DNA from: Desulfobacter curvatus DSM 3379
GTDB taxonomy: Bacteria > Desulfobacterota > Desulfobacteria > Desulfobacterales > Desulfobacteraceae
Assembly: GCF_000373985.1 (NCBI RefSeq)
Contig: NZ_KB892900.1
Span: forward strand, 62,001 to 126,000
Length of the DNA: 64,000 nt
Direction of reading: 5' to 3'
Shown here in pieces: positions 36,024-44,376 of this stretch. Each line of letters begins with the position of its first letter. Position 1 is the stretch's first letter. The notes below the pieces were generated by a model that ran no database searches, was not told the origin of the DNA, and saw nothing but the letters and a program-made list of their open reading frames with translations. The translations under genes and the position numbers were made by a program.

Positions 36024-36305
36024 TCAGTAGCTTCTTCTCTTAAATTTTTTTTTCTTCTTTTTGGTACCTGAATCCCCCTGTTTAATTTTAAGGGGCTTTT
36101 TATGAATCACGTTGCCATTCAAAGCCTTAATGGCTTTATCTGCTTCGGAGTTGCTCGGCATTTCCACAAACCCGAATCCCCTTGAACGTCCGTTGAATCT
36201 ATTTTTTATAATTTTAACGCTATCCACCACGCCAAATGTCTCAAACATTTCCCGAAGCATTGTTTCTGTCATCTGTTCTGTAAAATTGCCGACATAAATA
36301 TTCAT
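36024..36305 (-). CDS. RRM-domain RNA-binding protein
   Basis: A 93-residue protein with a single RNA-recognition motif: RNP2 IYVGNF at the N-terminus and RNP1 RGFGFVEM near residue 43, then a lysine-rich tail (KKKKKKFKRRSY). Similar small proteins are often cold-inducible in bacteria, which fits its place between two cold-shock genes and near an RNA helicase. It lies 27 bases downstream of the methyltransferase gene on the same strand. Confidence 0.92.
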   Translation of the reverse strand: MNIYVGNFTEQMTETMLREMFETFGVVDSVKIIKNRFNGRSRGFGFVEMPSNSEADKAIKALNGNVIHKKPLKIKQGDSGTKKKKKKFKRRSY

Positions 36306-36332
36306 TCAATCGTCCTTTTTTGTTAAGCCAAA

Positions 36333-36989
36333 TTATTTGAAATAGGTTAAAATCCAGCCTTTGAAATGTTTTTCCAAATAATCTATGTTTTCAGGCTTTT
36401 TTCGAGATTGCGAGTAACCGAGGCTTTTCATTTTACTGGTAAACTTTGCATGAAATCCGCGACCTGGGTCCACAATCACAACTTCGCAGCATGGCCGGAC
36501 ATGCTGATTTATAAAGGCGGCCAAAAGGTTCACATGCGCATCTTCGTAGAGCAAATCAGAACCGATTATAAGGTCGAATGTACCAAGTTTATCGTGGAAA
36601 GGTTCGCCCCATCCGGTTCGAACAAAAGGAATGATTTTGCCGTTATTTAGACCGACATTGTAATCCAGAAAGCCCCTTACGGCAGGATGGTGGTCCGTTG
36701 CCGTAATATCTGCAGCACGACGGTTTAACACCAGACTGGCCAAGGCAATACCACAGCCGACCTCCAACACACGTTTGCCTTTGATCTGATAATCCAGCAT
36801 CAGGTGAGCAAGGACCTCGCCTGAAGGCCAGATTACCCCGAAAAGAGGCCAGGCGGCAGAAGAGATCCCAAGCGTTCCGGCAACGCCGTCAGAGTCATCG
36901 AACTGAAGAACGTCCCGGAGCATGCGGATATGAATATCCATATCTCCGATTTCCAAGGTTGTATACCGAACCCGGGCAGCATGAGGCAT
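36333..36989 (-). CDS. Class I methyltransferase (METTL/ETFB-KMT-like)
   Basis: A 218-residue S-adenosylmethionine-dependent methyltransferase. Motif I is VLEVGCGIALASLVL (about residues 74-88), followed by ITATDHHP and the family signature GSDLLYED (about 142-149). Relatives in this branch methylate protein lysines, though some act on other substrates. It follows the 48-residue lysine-rich gene by 8 bases and precedes the RRM gene, so the minus-strand genes from the helicase to the RRM protein may be one operon. Confidence 0.8.
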   Translation of the reverse strand: MPHAARVRYTTLEIGDMDIHIRMLRDVLQFDDSDGVAGTLGISSAAWPLFGVIWPSGEVLAHLMLDYQIKGKRVLEVGCGIALASLVLNRRAADITATDHHPAVRGFLDYNVGLNNGKIIPFVRTGWGEPFHDKLGTFDLIIGSDLLYEDAHVNLLAAFINQHVRPCCEVVIVDPGRGFHAKFTSKMKSLGYSQSRKKPENIDYLEKHFKGWILTYFK

Positions 36990-36997
36990 AAGATATT

Positions 36998-37144
36998 TTA
37001 TCCTTCTGGATTGGCTTCGATTTCAGGCTCATCTTCTGTTTCGTTCTTTTTTTCCATGCGGCGCTGCTGTTTTTCTTCTTTTTTCTTTTTTTTCAGCAGT
37101 TCTTTTTGGCGTTTTTCGAACTTATATTTCTTTTTGATTGCCAT
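36998..37144 (-). CDS. 48-residue lysine/glutamate-rich protein
   Basis: A short reading frame encoding MAIKKKYKFEKRQKEL followed by lysine/glutamate-rich helix and an acidic tail ending EIEANPEG. It overlaps the end of the helicase gene by 52 bases in another frame and lies 8 bases before the methyltransferase gene. The start is preceded by a G-rich CCTCAGAAAGGCGGGCCT stretch. Small lysine-rich proteins of this type are known beside helicases in deltaproteobacteria; I recall the pattern but cannot check it. A role in RNA or ribosome binding is inference. Confidence 0.65.
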   Translation of the reverse strand: MAIKKKYKFEKRQKELLKKKKKEEKQQRRMEKKNETEDEPEIEANPEG

Positions 37145-38304
37145 AGGCCCGCCTTTCTGAGGTTATTCCTGTTGGGAGTGTCCCAGCATAACTTGGATTG
37201 ATTTTTCATTTTTTGACCCAGATTTCTCTCGATCATAGCGATCATTTTATCATCTGAAGGGCCGACAAATGTATAGGCTTGCCCGAACTGATCAGCTCTG
37301 CCCGTTCTTCCGGTTCGGTGAATATAGGTTTCAACCGTATCAGGCAGATCATAATTGATTACATGGGAAACGCCTGAAACGTCAATTCCTCTGGCCGCGA
37401 TATCTGTTGCCACAAGTATTTTAAAAGACCCGTCGCGAAATCCGTCCATAGCCTTTTTCCGTTGATTCTGAGAAAGGTTCCCCTGAAGCGATGCCGCGCT
37501 ATATCCTGATTTTTTCAATTGGCATGCAAGGCTCTTTGCCTTGTGTTTGGTCCGGGTAAAAACAAGGGTACTGGTCATCTCCGTTCCTGAAAATAGTTTT
37601 TTCAGCAGAGTGGTCCGTTCTTCTTTCTGGACGGCTATCCAGCTATGTCGAATGCTTGGGGACGGCTGCTTATGATTAATTTGAATTTTAACCGGCTGAT
37701 GCAGCATTGTCTGTACCAGATGCTCTATCTGCCTGGGCATTGTGGCGGAAAAGACAAGAGACTGTCTGTTTTCAGGCAGATATCGGATAATTCGCCGGAT
37801 ATCCGGCATAAAACCCATGTCGAGCATCCGGTCCGCCTCATCAAGAACCAGGGTTTTCACGTTTTTAAGCGTTAACGCCTTTTCATTGAGCAAATCCATC
37901 AGGCGCCCCGGGCAGGCGACAACAATGTCCACACCACTCCTAAGTGTTTTAATCTGTGGTGTTTTTTTGACACCTCCGTAGACAGCTAAACTTTTAATGG
38001 TGGTATAAGCGGCTAGTTTTTTAATGTTTTCATAGATCTGTTCAGCCAGTTCCCGGGTTGGAACCATAATCAATGCTTGTGGCTGAGCTGATATTTTTTC
38101 AACCCGCAGGTTATGCAGGTGTTGAAGAATGGGCAGCACAAAGGCTGCTGTCTTGCCGGTTCCTGTCTGGGCCAAACCAAGAACGTCTTGGCCTTCAATA
38201 ATCATCGGAATTGTTTTTTCCTGGATGGGGGTGGCATCGGTATAACCGGCACTGCGGATACCTGCGTGAATATGGGGGTGAAAATTAAATTGGGTAAAAC
38301 GCAC
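37093..38304 (-). CDS. rhlE: DEAD-box RNA helicase, RhlE type
   Basis: A 403-residue ATP-dependent RNA helicase. All core motifs are visible: the Q-motif region (GYTDATPIQEKTIP), AQTGTGKTAAF, PTRELAEQ, DEAD, SAT, and HRTGRTGRA. It has only a short C-terminal extension, as in RhlE proteins of modest length. Such helicases help ribosome assembly and RNA turnover, especially in the cold. The final ~17 codons overlap the lysine-rich small gene. Confidence 0.93.
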   Translation of the reverse strand: MRFTQFNFHPHIHAGIRSAGYTDATPIQEKTIPMIIEGQDVLGLAQTGTGKTAAFVLPILQHLHNLRVEKISAQPQALIMVPTRELAEQIYENIKKLAAYTTIKSLAVYGGVKKTPQIKTLRSGVDIVVACPGRLMDLLNEKALTLKNVKTLVLDEADRMLDMGFMPDIRRIIRYLPENRQSLVFSATMPRQIEHLVQTMLHQPVKIQINHKQPSPSIRHSWIAVQKEERTTLLKKLFSGTEMTSTLVFTRTKHKAKSLACQLKKSGYSAASLQGNLSQNQRKKAMDGFRDGSFKILVATDIAARGIDVSGVSHVINYDLPDTVETYIHRTGRTGRADQFGQAYTFVGPSDDKMIAMIERNLGQKMKNQSKLCWDTPNRNNLRKAGLWQSKRNISSKNAKKNC

Positions 38305-38600
38305 TCTTAATTAATCTCCTTAACGTGGATTGATAGACAGGATCTGTCAAACATGTCCCAAATATTGTCCACTTCGATTATGTATTCTGTGAAATGTGAA
38401 AAAAGATAAGTTACGGCTTAAAAATAAATAACTTAGAGAAGAAATTAAAAGACGTTTCCAACAAAATCTTCATACTGTTTTCACGGTCAAGTTTTACTAA
38501 AACTTCAACGGTAACTTACGATGTTTGTCAGACAACGCGGTCAGCGAGGACTACTTGGCAGAAACGCTTCTGCCAGGGAATGTGTATTCACATTCAAAAG
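38305..38600. other. Intergenic region between divergent helicase and csp genes
   Basis: No gene. A GGCAGAA/TTCTGCC hairpin with ACGC loop lies at 38557-38574. Confidence 0.35.
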
Positions 38601-38617
38601 TAGTGTATGATACACTA
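38601..38617. promoter_or_regulatory. Palindrome upstream of second csp promoter
   Basis: TAGTGTATGATACACTA is a 17-base palindrome perfect around its central base, 34 bases before the -35 box. It is a candidate operator; it has no counterpart before the first csp gene. Confidence 0.4.
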
Positions 38618-38651
38618 ACATACAGAAAATGCAAGCGGATTGATTGTTTTC

Positions 38652-38807
38652 TTGACATTCGCCTTTTTTTCTATATGATACATAGCCATTGCACTATTTC
38701 AAGTGTTTAAGTTTCCTGCCTCAAGGTGTATATCCCAAAGTTATCTGTGATTGCTCCCCAAAGTTAGAAGCGATTTATACTTAATTTTTATTTAGGAGAA
38801 TGCCGAC
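38652..38807 (+). promoter_or_regulatory. cspA-type promoter and structured leader, copy 2
   Basis: TTGACA (38652-38657), 16-base spacer, TATGAT (38674-38679), then a leader of ~120 bases beginning with a CACT...AGTG hairpin and ending TTTAGGAGAATGCCGAC before the ATG. It closely parallels the leader at 35517-35640. Confidence 0.7.
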
Positions 38808-39011
38808 ATGGCAACTGGAATCGTAAAATGGTTTAACGACTCAAAAGGATTTGGATTTATCGAACAAGATGACGGTGGGAAAGATGTTTTTGTACATCAT
38901 TCAGCTATCAACTCAAGTGGCTTTAAGTCCCTCAAAGAAGGGGAGCGCGTCTCCTTTGATATTGAGCAGGGTCAAAAAGGCCCTGCTGCTGCTAATGTAA
39001 CCGTGATCTAA
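38808..39011 (+). CDS. Cold-shock protein (CspA family), copy 2
   Basis: A 67-residue CspA-type protein with intact KGFGFIEQ and DVFVHHS motifs, differing from the copy at 35641 at only a handful of positions. Promoter and leader are also shared, so the pair arose by duplication including regulatory sequence. The transcript probably ends at the imperfect stem-loop at 39041-39072. Confidence 0.95.
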   Translation: MATGIVKWFNDSKGFGFIEQDDGGKDVFVHHSAINSSGFKSLKEGERVSFDIEQGQKGPAAANVTVI

Positions 39012-39040
39012 AAATCCAATTCTACTTAAGAATACAATAA

Positions 39041-39072
39041 AGCCTCTGGAGATGTTCTTCCTGGGGCTTTTC
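39041..39072 (+). terminator. Imperfect terminator of second csp gene
   Basis: AGCCTCTGG pairs with CCTGGGGCT (G-T and one mismatch) around a 10-base loop, followed by TTTT. Confidence 0.6.
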
Positions 39073-39115
39073 AACTTTCACTATGGGTTGGGTTGAACCA
39101 GGTTGAACGGCCACG

Positions 39116-39592
39116 TCAGCTCATGGCTGTTATACAAACCAGCTCATCGCACATTGCATTTTTCTGGTAGCTTCCTGTCAGGTATACCTTATCAGCCGGT
39201 CTGGCATATCTGATGTAAAAATGAAAGTCCTGAAGCCTGGAATAAAACTGGGAAAACACCGATTTATCGGTTTCCAGATTGACCCGGCATTGATTTAGCA
39301 GTTGAAAAACACCTGCGGCATGATGAACCATGAGATAAAAGCAGGCAGCGGACAGGTATTTGCAGTTTATCTGTTGGTACAGTTCCGGATAAAACCTGGA
39401 AACATAGAGACTGCCTGAAAAAACTTCATGGGAAACAATCAGTGTTTTTGAAATCTGTTTCCCTGTCTGCCTGTCACAAAGAAAATATTCCATACAGGTG
39501 TCATCCCTGGAAAAGGTGAGTAAATAACGATTGTTTAATTTGGGAATCTGCTGATTTAAAAAATTACTTTTTCCGATTTTTGCTGTGATCAT
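39116..39592 (-). CDS. Hypothetical protein downstream of ykgJ-like gene
   Basis: A 158-residue protein of unknown family, starting at the ATG at 39592 (MITAKIGKSNF) with an AGGA site; the longer frame to 39718 overlaps the upstream gene and is not favoured. No signal peptide or membrane helix. The gap to the upstream gene is 13 bases, so the two are co-transcribed. Confidence 0.6.
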   Translation of the reverse strand: MITAKIGKSNFLNQQIPKLNNRYLLTFSRDDTCMEYFLCDRQTGKQISKTLIVSHEVFSGSLYVSRFYPELYQQINCKYLSAACFYLMVHHAAGVFQLLNQCRVNLETDKSVFSQFYSRLQDFHFYIRYARPADKVYLTGSYQKNAMCDELVCITAMS

Positions 39593-39605
39593 TTTGAACG
39601 TCCTG

Positions 39606-40844
39606 TTACCCTTGTCTGGGAATTCGGGACAGACAGGAATCCCCCTTGAAGCCAAATTGCGCATACCACTCACGTAACACATTGAAATCCCTATATGAAA
39701 ATTTGTCGTCAGGGTCAAACTCGGGGTTCACACTAAGCCGGACATTAAAACAATCAGCTTTACGGCACAACTCCAAAAGCATCAATGTTCCGTTGCCACT
39801 TTTGAGGACAAAGGCCTTTAGATATTGGATATGCACGGTTTTGTTTTGGGAAGCAACTTCATTCAAGGCGATGGCGCCAATGGGTTTTCCATAAACATCT
39901 TGAAACACAAACGAATGGCTTTGTGAATGTTTTTCAGCATATTCATGCCCCGCAAGGCGGCTTATGTACTTACCATAAAAATAATCGATGTATTCCTGTT
40001 CCCGGGTTACAACAAATAACGCCTGTTCAGCTTTATCCGAATGTGCGCCTAAAAACAGATAATTATCAGGTGATTTCACCTGCGACGATGCAAGCTCTAA
40101 CGGGTTATTCACATTTAAAATATCTTGCCCGGAAAGCCACAACGGCAGGGGATTCGTTGTTTTTAGGCAGTTGAAAATCGCCTGTGTCATTTCAAAGGGA
40201 ACTGTTTCCAGTTTCAGCTGCTTGCCAAAATCAGCAAAAAGCGACCTGGATGATTCAAATACAAGATTTCTGGCAGATGAGGCTTCAATTTCATCATCAA
40301 ATTTTCCAGAGTTAAAAATCTTTTTGCAAAGAGATGAATCCATGCTGTTCCATGCACGGCAAATAAAAGGGCGGACCTGATAAATGCTACACATCCCGTT
40401 TTCTAAAAAAATACAGGGCAGTTCATTCTTTATTGAAAAAAGGCTGCCAAGTGATTTTTCCCGAGTCAGTTGAAGTCTCTGTTCAATTCTGTCCATGAGC
40501 AGTAGAATTTGCTTTCTGGTAAAACATTCACTAAGAAAGGACAGGATAAGCAAGGCTTCAATGGGCAGCACATGTATTTGGGAATGACAGCAGTAGCTGC
40601 AGCCTGGTCCGCATGCCACAACAGGGCTTTGATTAGAACTTTCAAGGGCGTCAACAATATCATGGGAATATGACATGACGTCCTTTAAAACAGGAAGAAC
40701 CGCGTTGTCGATAAAGCTGTTGTAAATTTTTTCCCGGAACTGGTCTTCCAGAATATCTTTAAATGCATTCTGGCATGAATCGCCTACGATTGCTGTCATA
40801 TAGCCTCTCCAATGTAAGACAGAGAGGATTCTGTAGCTAACCAA
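39606..40844 (-). CDS. YkgJ-family cysteine-cluster protein with C-terminal extension
   Basis: A 412-residue protein. Residues ~75-190 carry the YkgJ-type cysteine cluster: CGPGCSYCCHSQ and later CIFLENGMCSIYQVRPFICRAW, likely binding zinc or an FeS cluster. This is followed by ~220 residues with no recognised domain, possibly an acetyltransferase-like part by its strand/helix pattern near SVNPEFDPDDKFSYR. YkgJ proteins are of unknown function; some occur near flagellar or maturation genes. The start may lie further in, as the first 15 residues are not conserved-looking. Confidence 0.75.
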   Translation of the reverse strand: MVSYRILSVLHWRGYMTAIVGDSCQNAFKDILEDQFREKIYNSFIDNAVLPVLKDVMSYSHDIVDALESSNQSPVVACGPGCSYCCHSQIHVLPIEALLILSFLSECFTRKQILLLMDRIEQRLQLTREKSLGSLFSIKNELPCIFLENGMCSIYQVRPFICRAWNSMDSSLCKKIFNSGKFDDEIEASSARNLVFESSRSLFADFGKQLKLETVPFEMTQAIFNCLKTTNPLPLWLSGQDILNVNNPLELASSQVKSPDNYLFLGAHSDKAEQALFVVTREQEYIDYFYGKYISRLAGHEYAEKHSQSHSFVFQDVYGKPIGAIALNEVASQNKTVHIQYLKAFVLKSGNGTLMLLELCRKADCFNVRLSVNPEFDPDDKFSYRDFNVLREWYAQFGFKGDSCLSRIPRQG

Positions 40845-41121
40845 AAGGCTATCTGAGCTTACTCAATAATAATGATAAAAATTGACGGCAGACTATAGAA
40901 AATTACAGCCTGCGTCAATAAGCCATTTTCATATCCATAGGCGACGCTTATTGCATGGATACGATTTCAATGATATGAATTTCACTGTTGAATTTTTTAT
41001 ATTCTACGGATTACCTCAGTGTCTCTGATTTGCCGAGCCCAGCATATAGCATATAGCCTTACAGTGGATACTTTACCCTTTACAATTCCCCGACTCGAGC
41101 CTGAAAAAAAGGAATTAACAA
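40845..41121. other. Divergent intergenic region
   Basis: Separates two divergent genes; AT-rich, no recognisable promoter consensus or RNA element. Confidence 0.3.
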
Positions 41122-42261
41122 TTGAAAAAACAACAAAGGGATATTTTTTTAATCTCTTTCTTCAAGGAAAAAGAAAACTATAAAATACTTGCTGAGTACC
41201 TTGTGCGATTCATAAGTGATGATCCTTCTGCTCCCAAAGAAAGCATTCATACGATACTCTACCGAATCAAAAACGAATCAAGACTAATTGAAAAAATCGA
41301 CCAAGAGAATAGCAATTCTGGATCTGGCATAGAGCTTATCACACAAAATAATTTTCACGAAAGGATTGGGGACATAATTGGTATCCGTATTATTTGTCTA
41401 CGCCTTTCAGACATTGTAAAAGTCGAAGAATATCTTGAATTTTTAGTTGAGGAGAACATACTAAAATTCATACAGAAACCCGATTATAAAAGATCATTTG
41501 TTTTGCCGATAAGCCTTGGCAAAACAGCCCCACAAAATATCAATCTCCAATATAGTGGATATTCTTCAATTCACTACCAGGTAAAATTGGGTGAGAATTC
41601 CGACGTAAGTAAAACACTCAAAAACATTCAGATTGAACTGCAGCTACGTACAATTCTTGAGGAGGCGTGGGGGGAAATTGACCATAAATATAGATATAGC
41701 TATAGCCGAATTGGGGAGATGTTTCCTGAACACATACATTCAGGTTTCTATAGTCTAAGCGCCTATCTTCAGGCAGCCGCAATGCAGGCAGAACAATTAT
41801 GTCGAGAAGTAGAGGCTCATCGGTTAACAAGGACACCAAAGTCTAAACGCAATAAAACGATATCGATTCCCCCTGAATATGAGAGCAAAGTACAGAGTAA
41901 CAGTTTTGTTGATCCATTAAAGGAATCCTCCGCACTTAAATCGGTATTAGAAGAGACATTTGGGTTTAAACCGACAGCAAGAACGCTTACGTATATTATA
42001 AAGCGGCTCAATAAATTAGGGTTCTCTCAGCGCTCTAAGAGTTTTTTTCAGAAAATATTTAAAAAGCGCAGGCTGAATGAATTTAAAGCCATTTATCAGG
42101 ATATTATAGAACGAGATCCATTCACGGACAATAATCATAGAAATATTGATATAATCAATGCTGTAAATTTTGCACTTTTCGATGAAATCGAAGGCACAAT
42201 GGTCGCAAAGGAGGGATTGAGGTCTACTCTAAAATGGAGAAAAGATCGTTGGTCAATATGA
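41122..42261 (+). CDS. Stand-alone RelA/SpoT-domain protein
   Basis: A 379-residue protein with a (p)ppGpp synthetase-type nucleotidyltransferase domain at ~60-200: HERIGDIIGIRIICLRL, YSGYSSIHYQVKL and IELQLRTILEEAWGEIDHKY, which contain the motifs of RelA/SpoT synthetases. There is no hydrolase, TGS or ACT domain. The C-terminal ~170 residues are unrecognised. Translation appears to start at a TTG (41122) after a GGA site, as no in-frame ATG is near. Such stand-alone proteins include alarmone synthetases and ToxSAS toxins that modify tRNA; no antitoxin is apparent next to it. Confidence 0.8.
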   Translation: MKKQQRDIFLISFFKEKENYKILAEYLVRFISDDPSAPKESIHTILYRIKNESRLIEKIDQENSNSGSGIELITQNNFHERIGDIIGIRIICLRLSDIVKVEEYLEFLVEENILKFIQKPDYKRSFVLPISLGKTAPQNINLQYSGYSSIHYQVKLGENSDVSKTLKNIQIELQLRTILEEAWGEIDHKYRYSYSRIGEMFPEHIHSGFYSLSAYLQAAAMQAEQLCREVEAHRLTRTPKSKRNKTISIPPEYESKVQSNSFVDPLKESSALKSVLEETFGFKPTARTLTYIIKRLNKLGFSQRSKSFFQKIFKKRRLNEFKAIYQDIIERDPFTDNNHRNIDIINAVNFALFDEIEGTMVAKEGLRSTLKWRKDRWSI

Positions 42262-42322
42262 AAAATTATAAAGTTCTCTCTGAACAGCACTACCCATTCA
42301 GAGTTATTCATTAAGGAGTATT

Positions 42323-43207
42323 ATGTGGTTAAACGCATCCTGTCTAATTGAATTTCAAATGTCGGTTTCAACCCCATTTCTGCTGATGCTTCGTCCTCGA
42401 AGTGGATGGCAGCAGTGGATTGCACGTGAAGAATATGTCTTGTCACCTATCGTACCTGCGGTAGAGTTCACTGATATGTTCGGAAACCTATGTCAAAGAT
42501 TAGTTGCACCATCTGGTTATTTTTCAATTAGAACGTCCGTTGATATCGAAACCGCTGAGACATCCGACACCGCACCTGGCGCACCGTTTATCGAGGTGCA
42601 ACAGTTACCGGATGAAGTTTTGCCTTTTCTGTACCCAAGCCGGTATTGTGAATCGGATCGTTTTACGGAAATGGCCGCATTGGTTACAGCAGGACAATTT
42701 TCAGGATACGATCAATGCGATGCCATTGTTAATTATATTCGTGATTCGATACGGTATACACCAGGTATTGGGCAACAGATAATAAGTGCCTCTGAAGTAA
42801 ACCAACTTGGACACGGAGTCTGTCGGGATCTGGCCCATTTGGGAATTGCCTGTTGCCGAGCACTGTCGATACCAGCCCGTATGGTAGTCGGTTACCTTGA
42901 ATCGCTTGAACCAATGGATCTACATGCTTGGTTTGAGGCATATGTTGGAAATCGGTGGTACGCATTCGATCCGACACGACCCGATCTGAAAGGCGGTCGT
43001 ATTGCAATCGCTTTTGGTAGAGATGCGGCTGATGTTGCAATCTACACCCAATTCGGAGATCCCGTGGAATTATTAGATCTGAAGGTCCAGGTCCAACGAA
43101 TATCCGGCCCAACAGATCAAAGCAAAAACTTATTAAATTTTAAGGAAAATAGAACCCCACAATCTATCAGTAGTCGCGCAGTTCTTTTTAAAAACAGCAT
43201 TGAATAA
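42323..43207 (+). CDS. Transglutaminase-like cysteine protease-fold protein
   Basis: A 294-residue protein of the bacterial transglutaminase-like family. The N-terminal half is a beta domain. The catalytic triad is plausible: Cys in GHGVCRDLAHL (about residue 171), His in DLHAWFEAYV (about 203) and Asp in YAFDPTRPD (about 218). Families with this layout are predicted peptidases or amide-bond transferases. No signal peptide. It stands 61 bases after the RelA/SpoT-like gene on the same strand. Confidence 0.85.
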   Translation: MWLNASCLIEFQMSVSTPFLLMLRPRSGWQQWIAREEYVLSPIVPAVEFTDMFGNLCQRLVAPSGYFSIRTSVDIETAETSDTAPGAPFIEVQQLPDEVLPFLYPSRYCESDRFTEMAALVTAGQFSGYDQCDAIVNYIRDSIRYTPGIGQQIISASEVNQLGHGVCRDLAHLGIACCRALSIPARMVVGYLESLEPMDLHAWFEAYVGNRWYAFDPTRPDLKGGRIAIAFGRDAADVAIYTQFGDPVELLDLKVQVQRISGPTDQSKNLLNFKENRTPQSISSRAVLFKNSIE

Positions 43208-43369
43208 CAGACGTATTGTGGGGCGAAAGCCGTTTCTAATTAAGTTCTCATGACATGAGGATGAGCAGGGCGTGTGTCTGGGGTTCTCACACCTGAAAAA
43301 CGGCTCCCGGCTTGACAGCAGTCCTCAAACATCTGTTTTTAATCTGACGGATTTTATTTTACATGTCAG

Positions 43370-43380
43370 CCCCCCCCCCC
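43370..43380. repeat. Eleven-base poly-C tract
   Basis: A homopolymer of 11 C, followed shortly by a run of nine or more A (43390-43398). It lies in the gap upstream of the DUF155 gene, within about 90 bases of its start. Length variation here could alter promoter spacing. Confidence 0.7.
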
Positions 43381-43468
43381 TAAAAACTAAAAAAAAAATC
43401 ATAGAAATAAAAGTTCTCTTTTTAATGAAGTTTCAGTATGTTAGGGCTGTTTTTAATTGGAGGGGATT

Positions 43469-44257
43469 GTGGAAAAATTAGTGTTTGGGCTGCATGTCAA
43501 TAGCAATATCAATATTGAAATTATAAATAAATCTTTACTTTTTGAACTGGTTAGGGAGGAGCCGACCGAACTTTTTTATATGACTGAGGCAGGCGGTTAT
43601 ATCTTTATTGCCAACTACGGAAGTGTGGTTTTTGTCGATGTTGATCAGGGGAAACAAACCCTTATCCTGCAGTCCATCCACGATCTTTTGGGGATTGAAT
43701 CTACATTGGACTTTGAAAGTGAAACATACACCATTGAAATCGACAGTAAGAAACAGCGCAGGGTCCTTTTCAATAAAATCATTCTAACTTCATACGAGGT
43801 AGATGAGATCTACACGATCATGTTCTCCATCGCCCAGTCAATCGCCATAGGCTATTACAGTTCACAGTCTGAACATCTTCTGGAGGAGACAAGGGTTTAC
43901 ACCACCCAGCTGGAGACAAAAGGGAAAGTCGATCTGAAAGGCAGACAGCTGATCCAGTATATCGGAAAAGCTTTAAATTTAAAAAATCAAATTGCCCGCA
44001 ACCTCTATATCTTTGATACCCCGCAGCTCATGTGGGACGAGCAAAGCCTTGACCAACTGCATACCGCCCTGACCCGTGAACTTGATATAACGCTGCGCTA
44101 CCGTTATATTCAGGAGAATTTGGGCATTGTCCAGGAGAATTTGGAGTTGTTTAAAGACCTTTCGCAGCACAGCCATAGTGCCCAGCTGGAGTGGATTATT
44201 ATCATCCTGATCCTCATTGAGGTGGTTGATCTGTTTGTAACAAAACTAATCCACTGA
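43469..44257 (+). CDS. DUF155 (RMD1/RMND1) family protein
   Basis: A 262-residue protein; the GTG at 43469 is favoured, with a GGAGG site 5 bases upstream. It has a cytoplasmic N-terminal domain, the family's LYIFDTPQLMWDEQSLDQL segment, YRYIQENLGIVQENLELF, and one C-terminal transmembrane helix (LEWIIIILILIEVVDLF). Relatives include yeast Rmd1/Sif2 and mitochondrial RMND1, which support mitochondrial translation; the bacterial role is unclear. Confidence 0.85.
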   Translation: MEKLVFGLHVNSNINIEIINKSLLFELVREEPTELFYMTEAGGYIFIANYGSVVFVDVDQGKQTLILQSIHDLLGIESTLDFESETYTIEIDSKKQRRVLFNKIILTSYEVDEIYTIMFSIAQSIAIGYYSSQSEHLLEETRVYTTQLETKGKVDLKGRQLIQYIGKALNLKNQIARNLYIFDTPQLMWDEQSLDQLHTALTRELDITLRYRYIQENLGIVQENLELFKDLSQHSHSAQLEWIIIILILIEVVDLFVTKLIH

Positions 44258-44376
44258 TCCCTGCCGCCTGGGTGCCCAATTATACCGTTTGACTCACATA
44301 CTCATATCCACTATCTTTTTATTTTCATGGAAGCTTTTTGCCCAAATTTAAACCGCTTGATTCATGCAGGTGTGCT

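Noticed and set aside
40845..41121. tRNA, riboswitch or CRISPR in the gaps
   Set aside because: The intergenic regions were read on both strands; no cloverleaf, direct-repeat array or recognisable riboswitch core was found.
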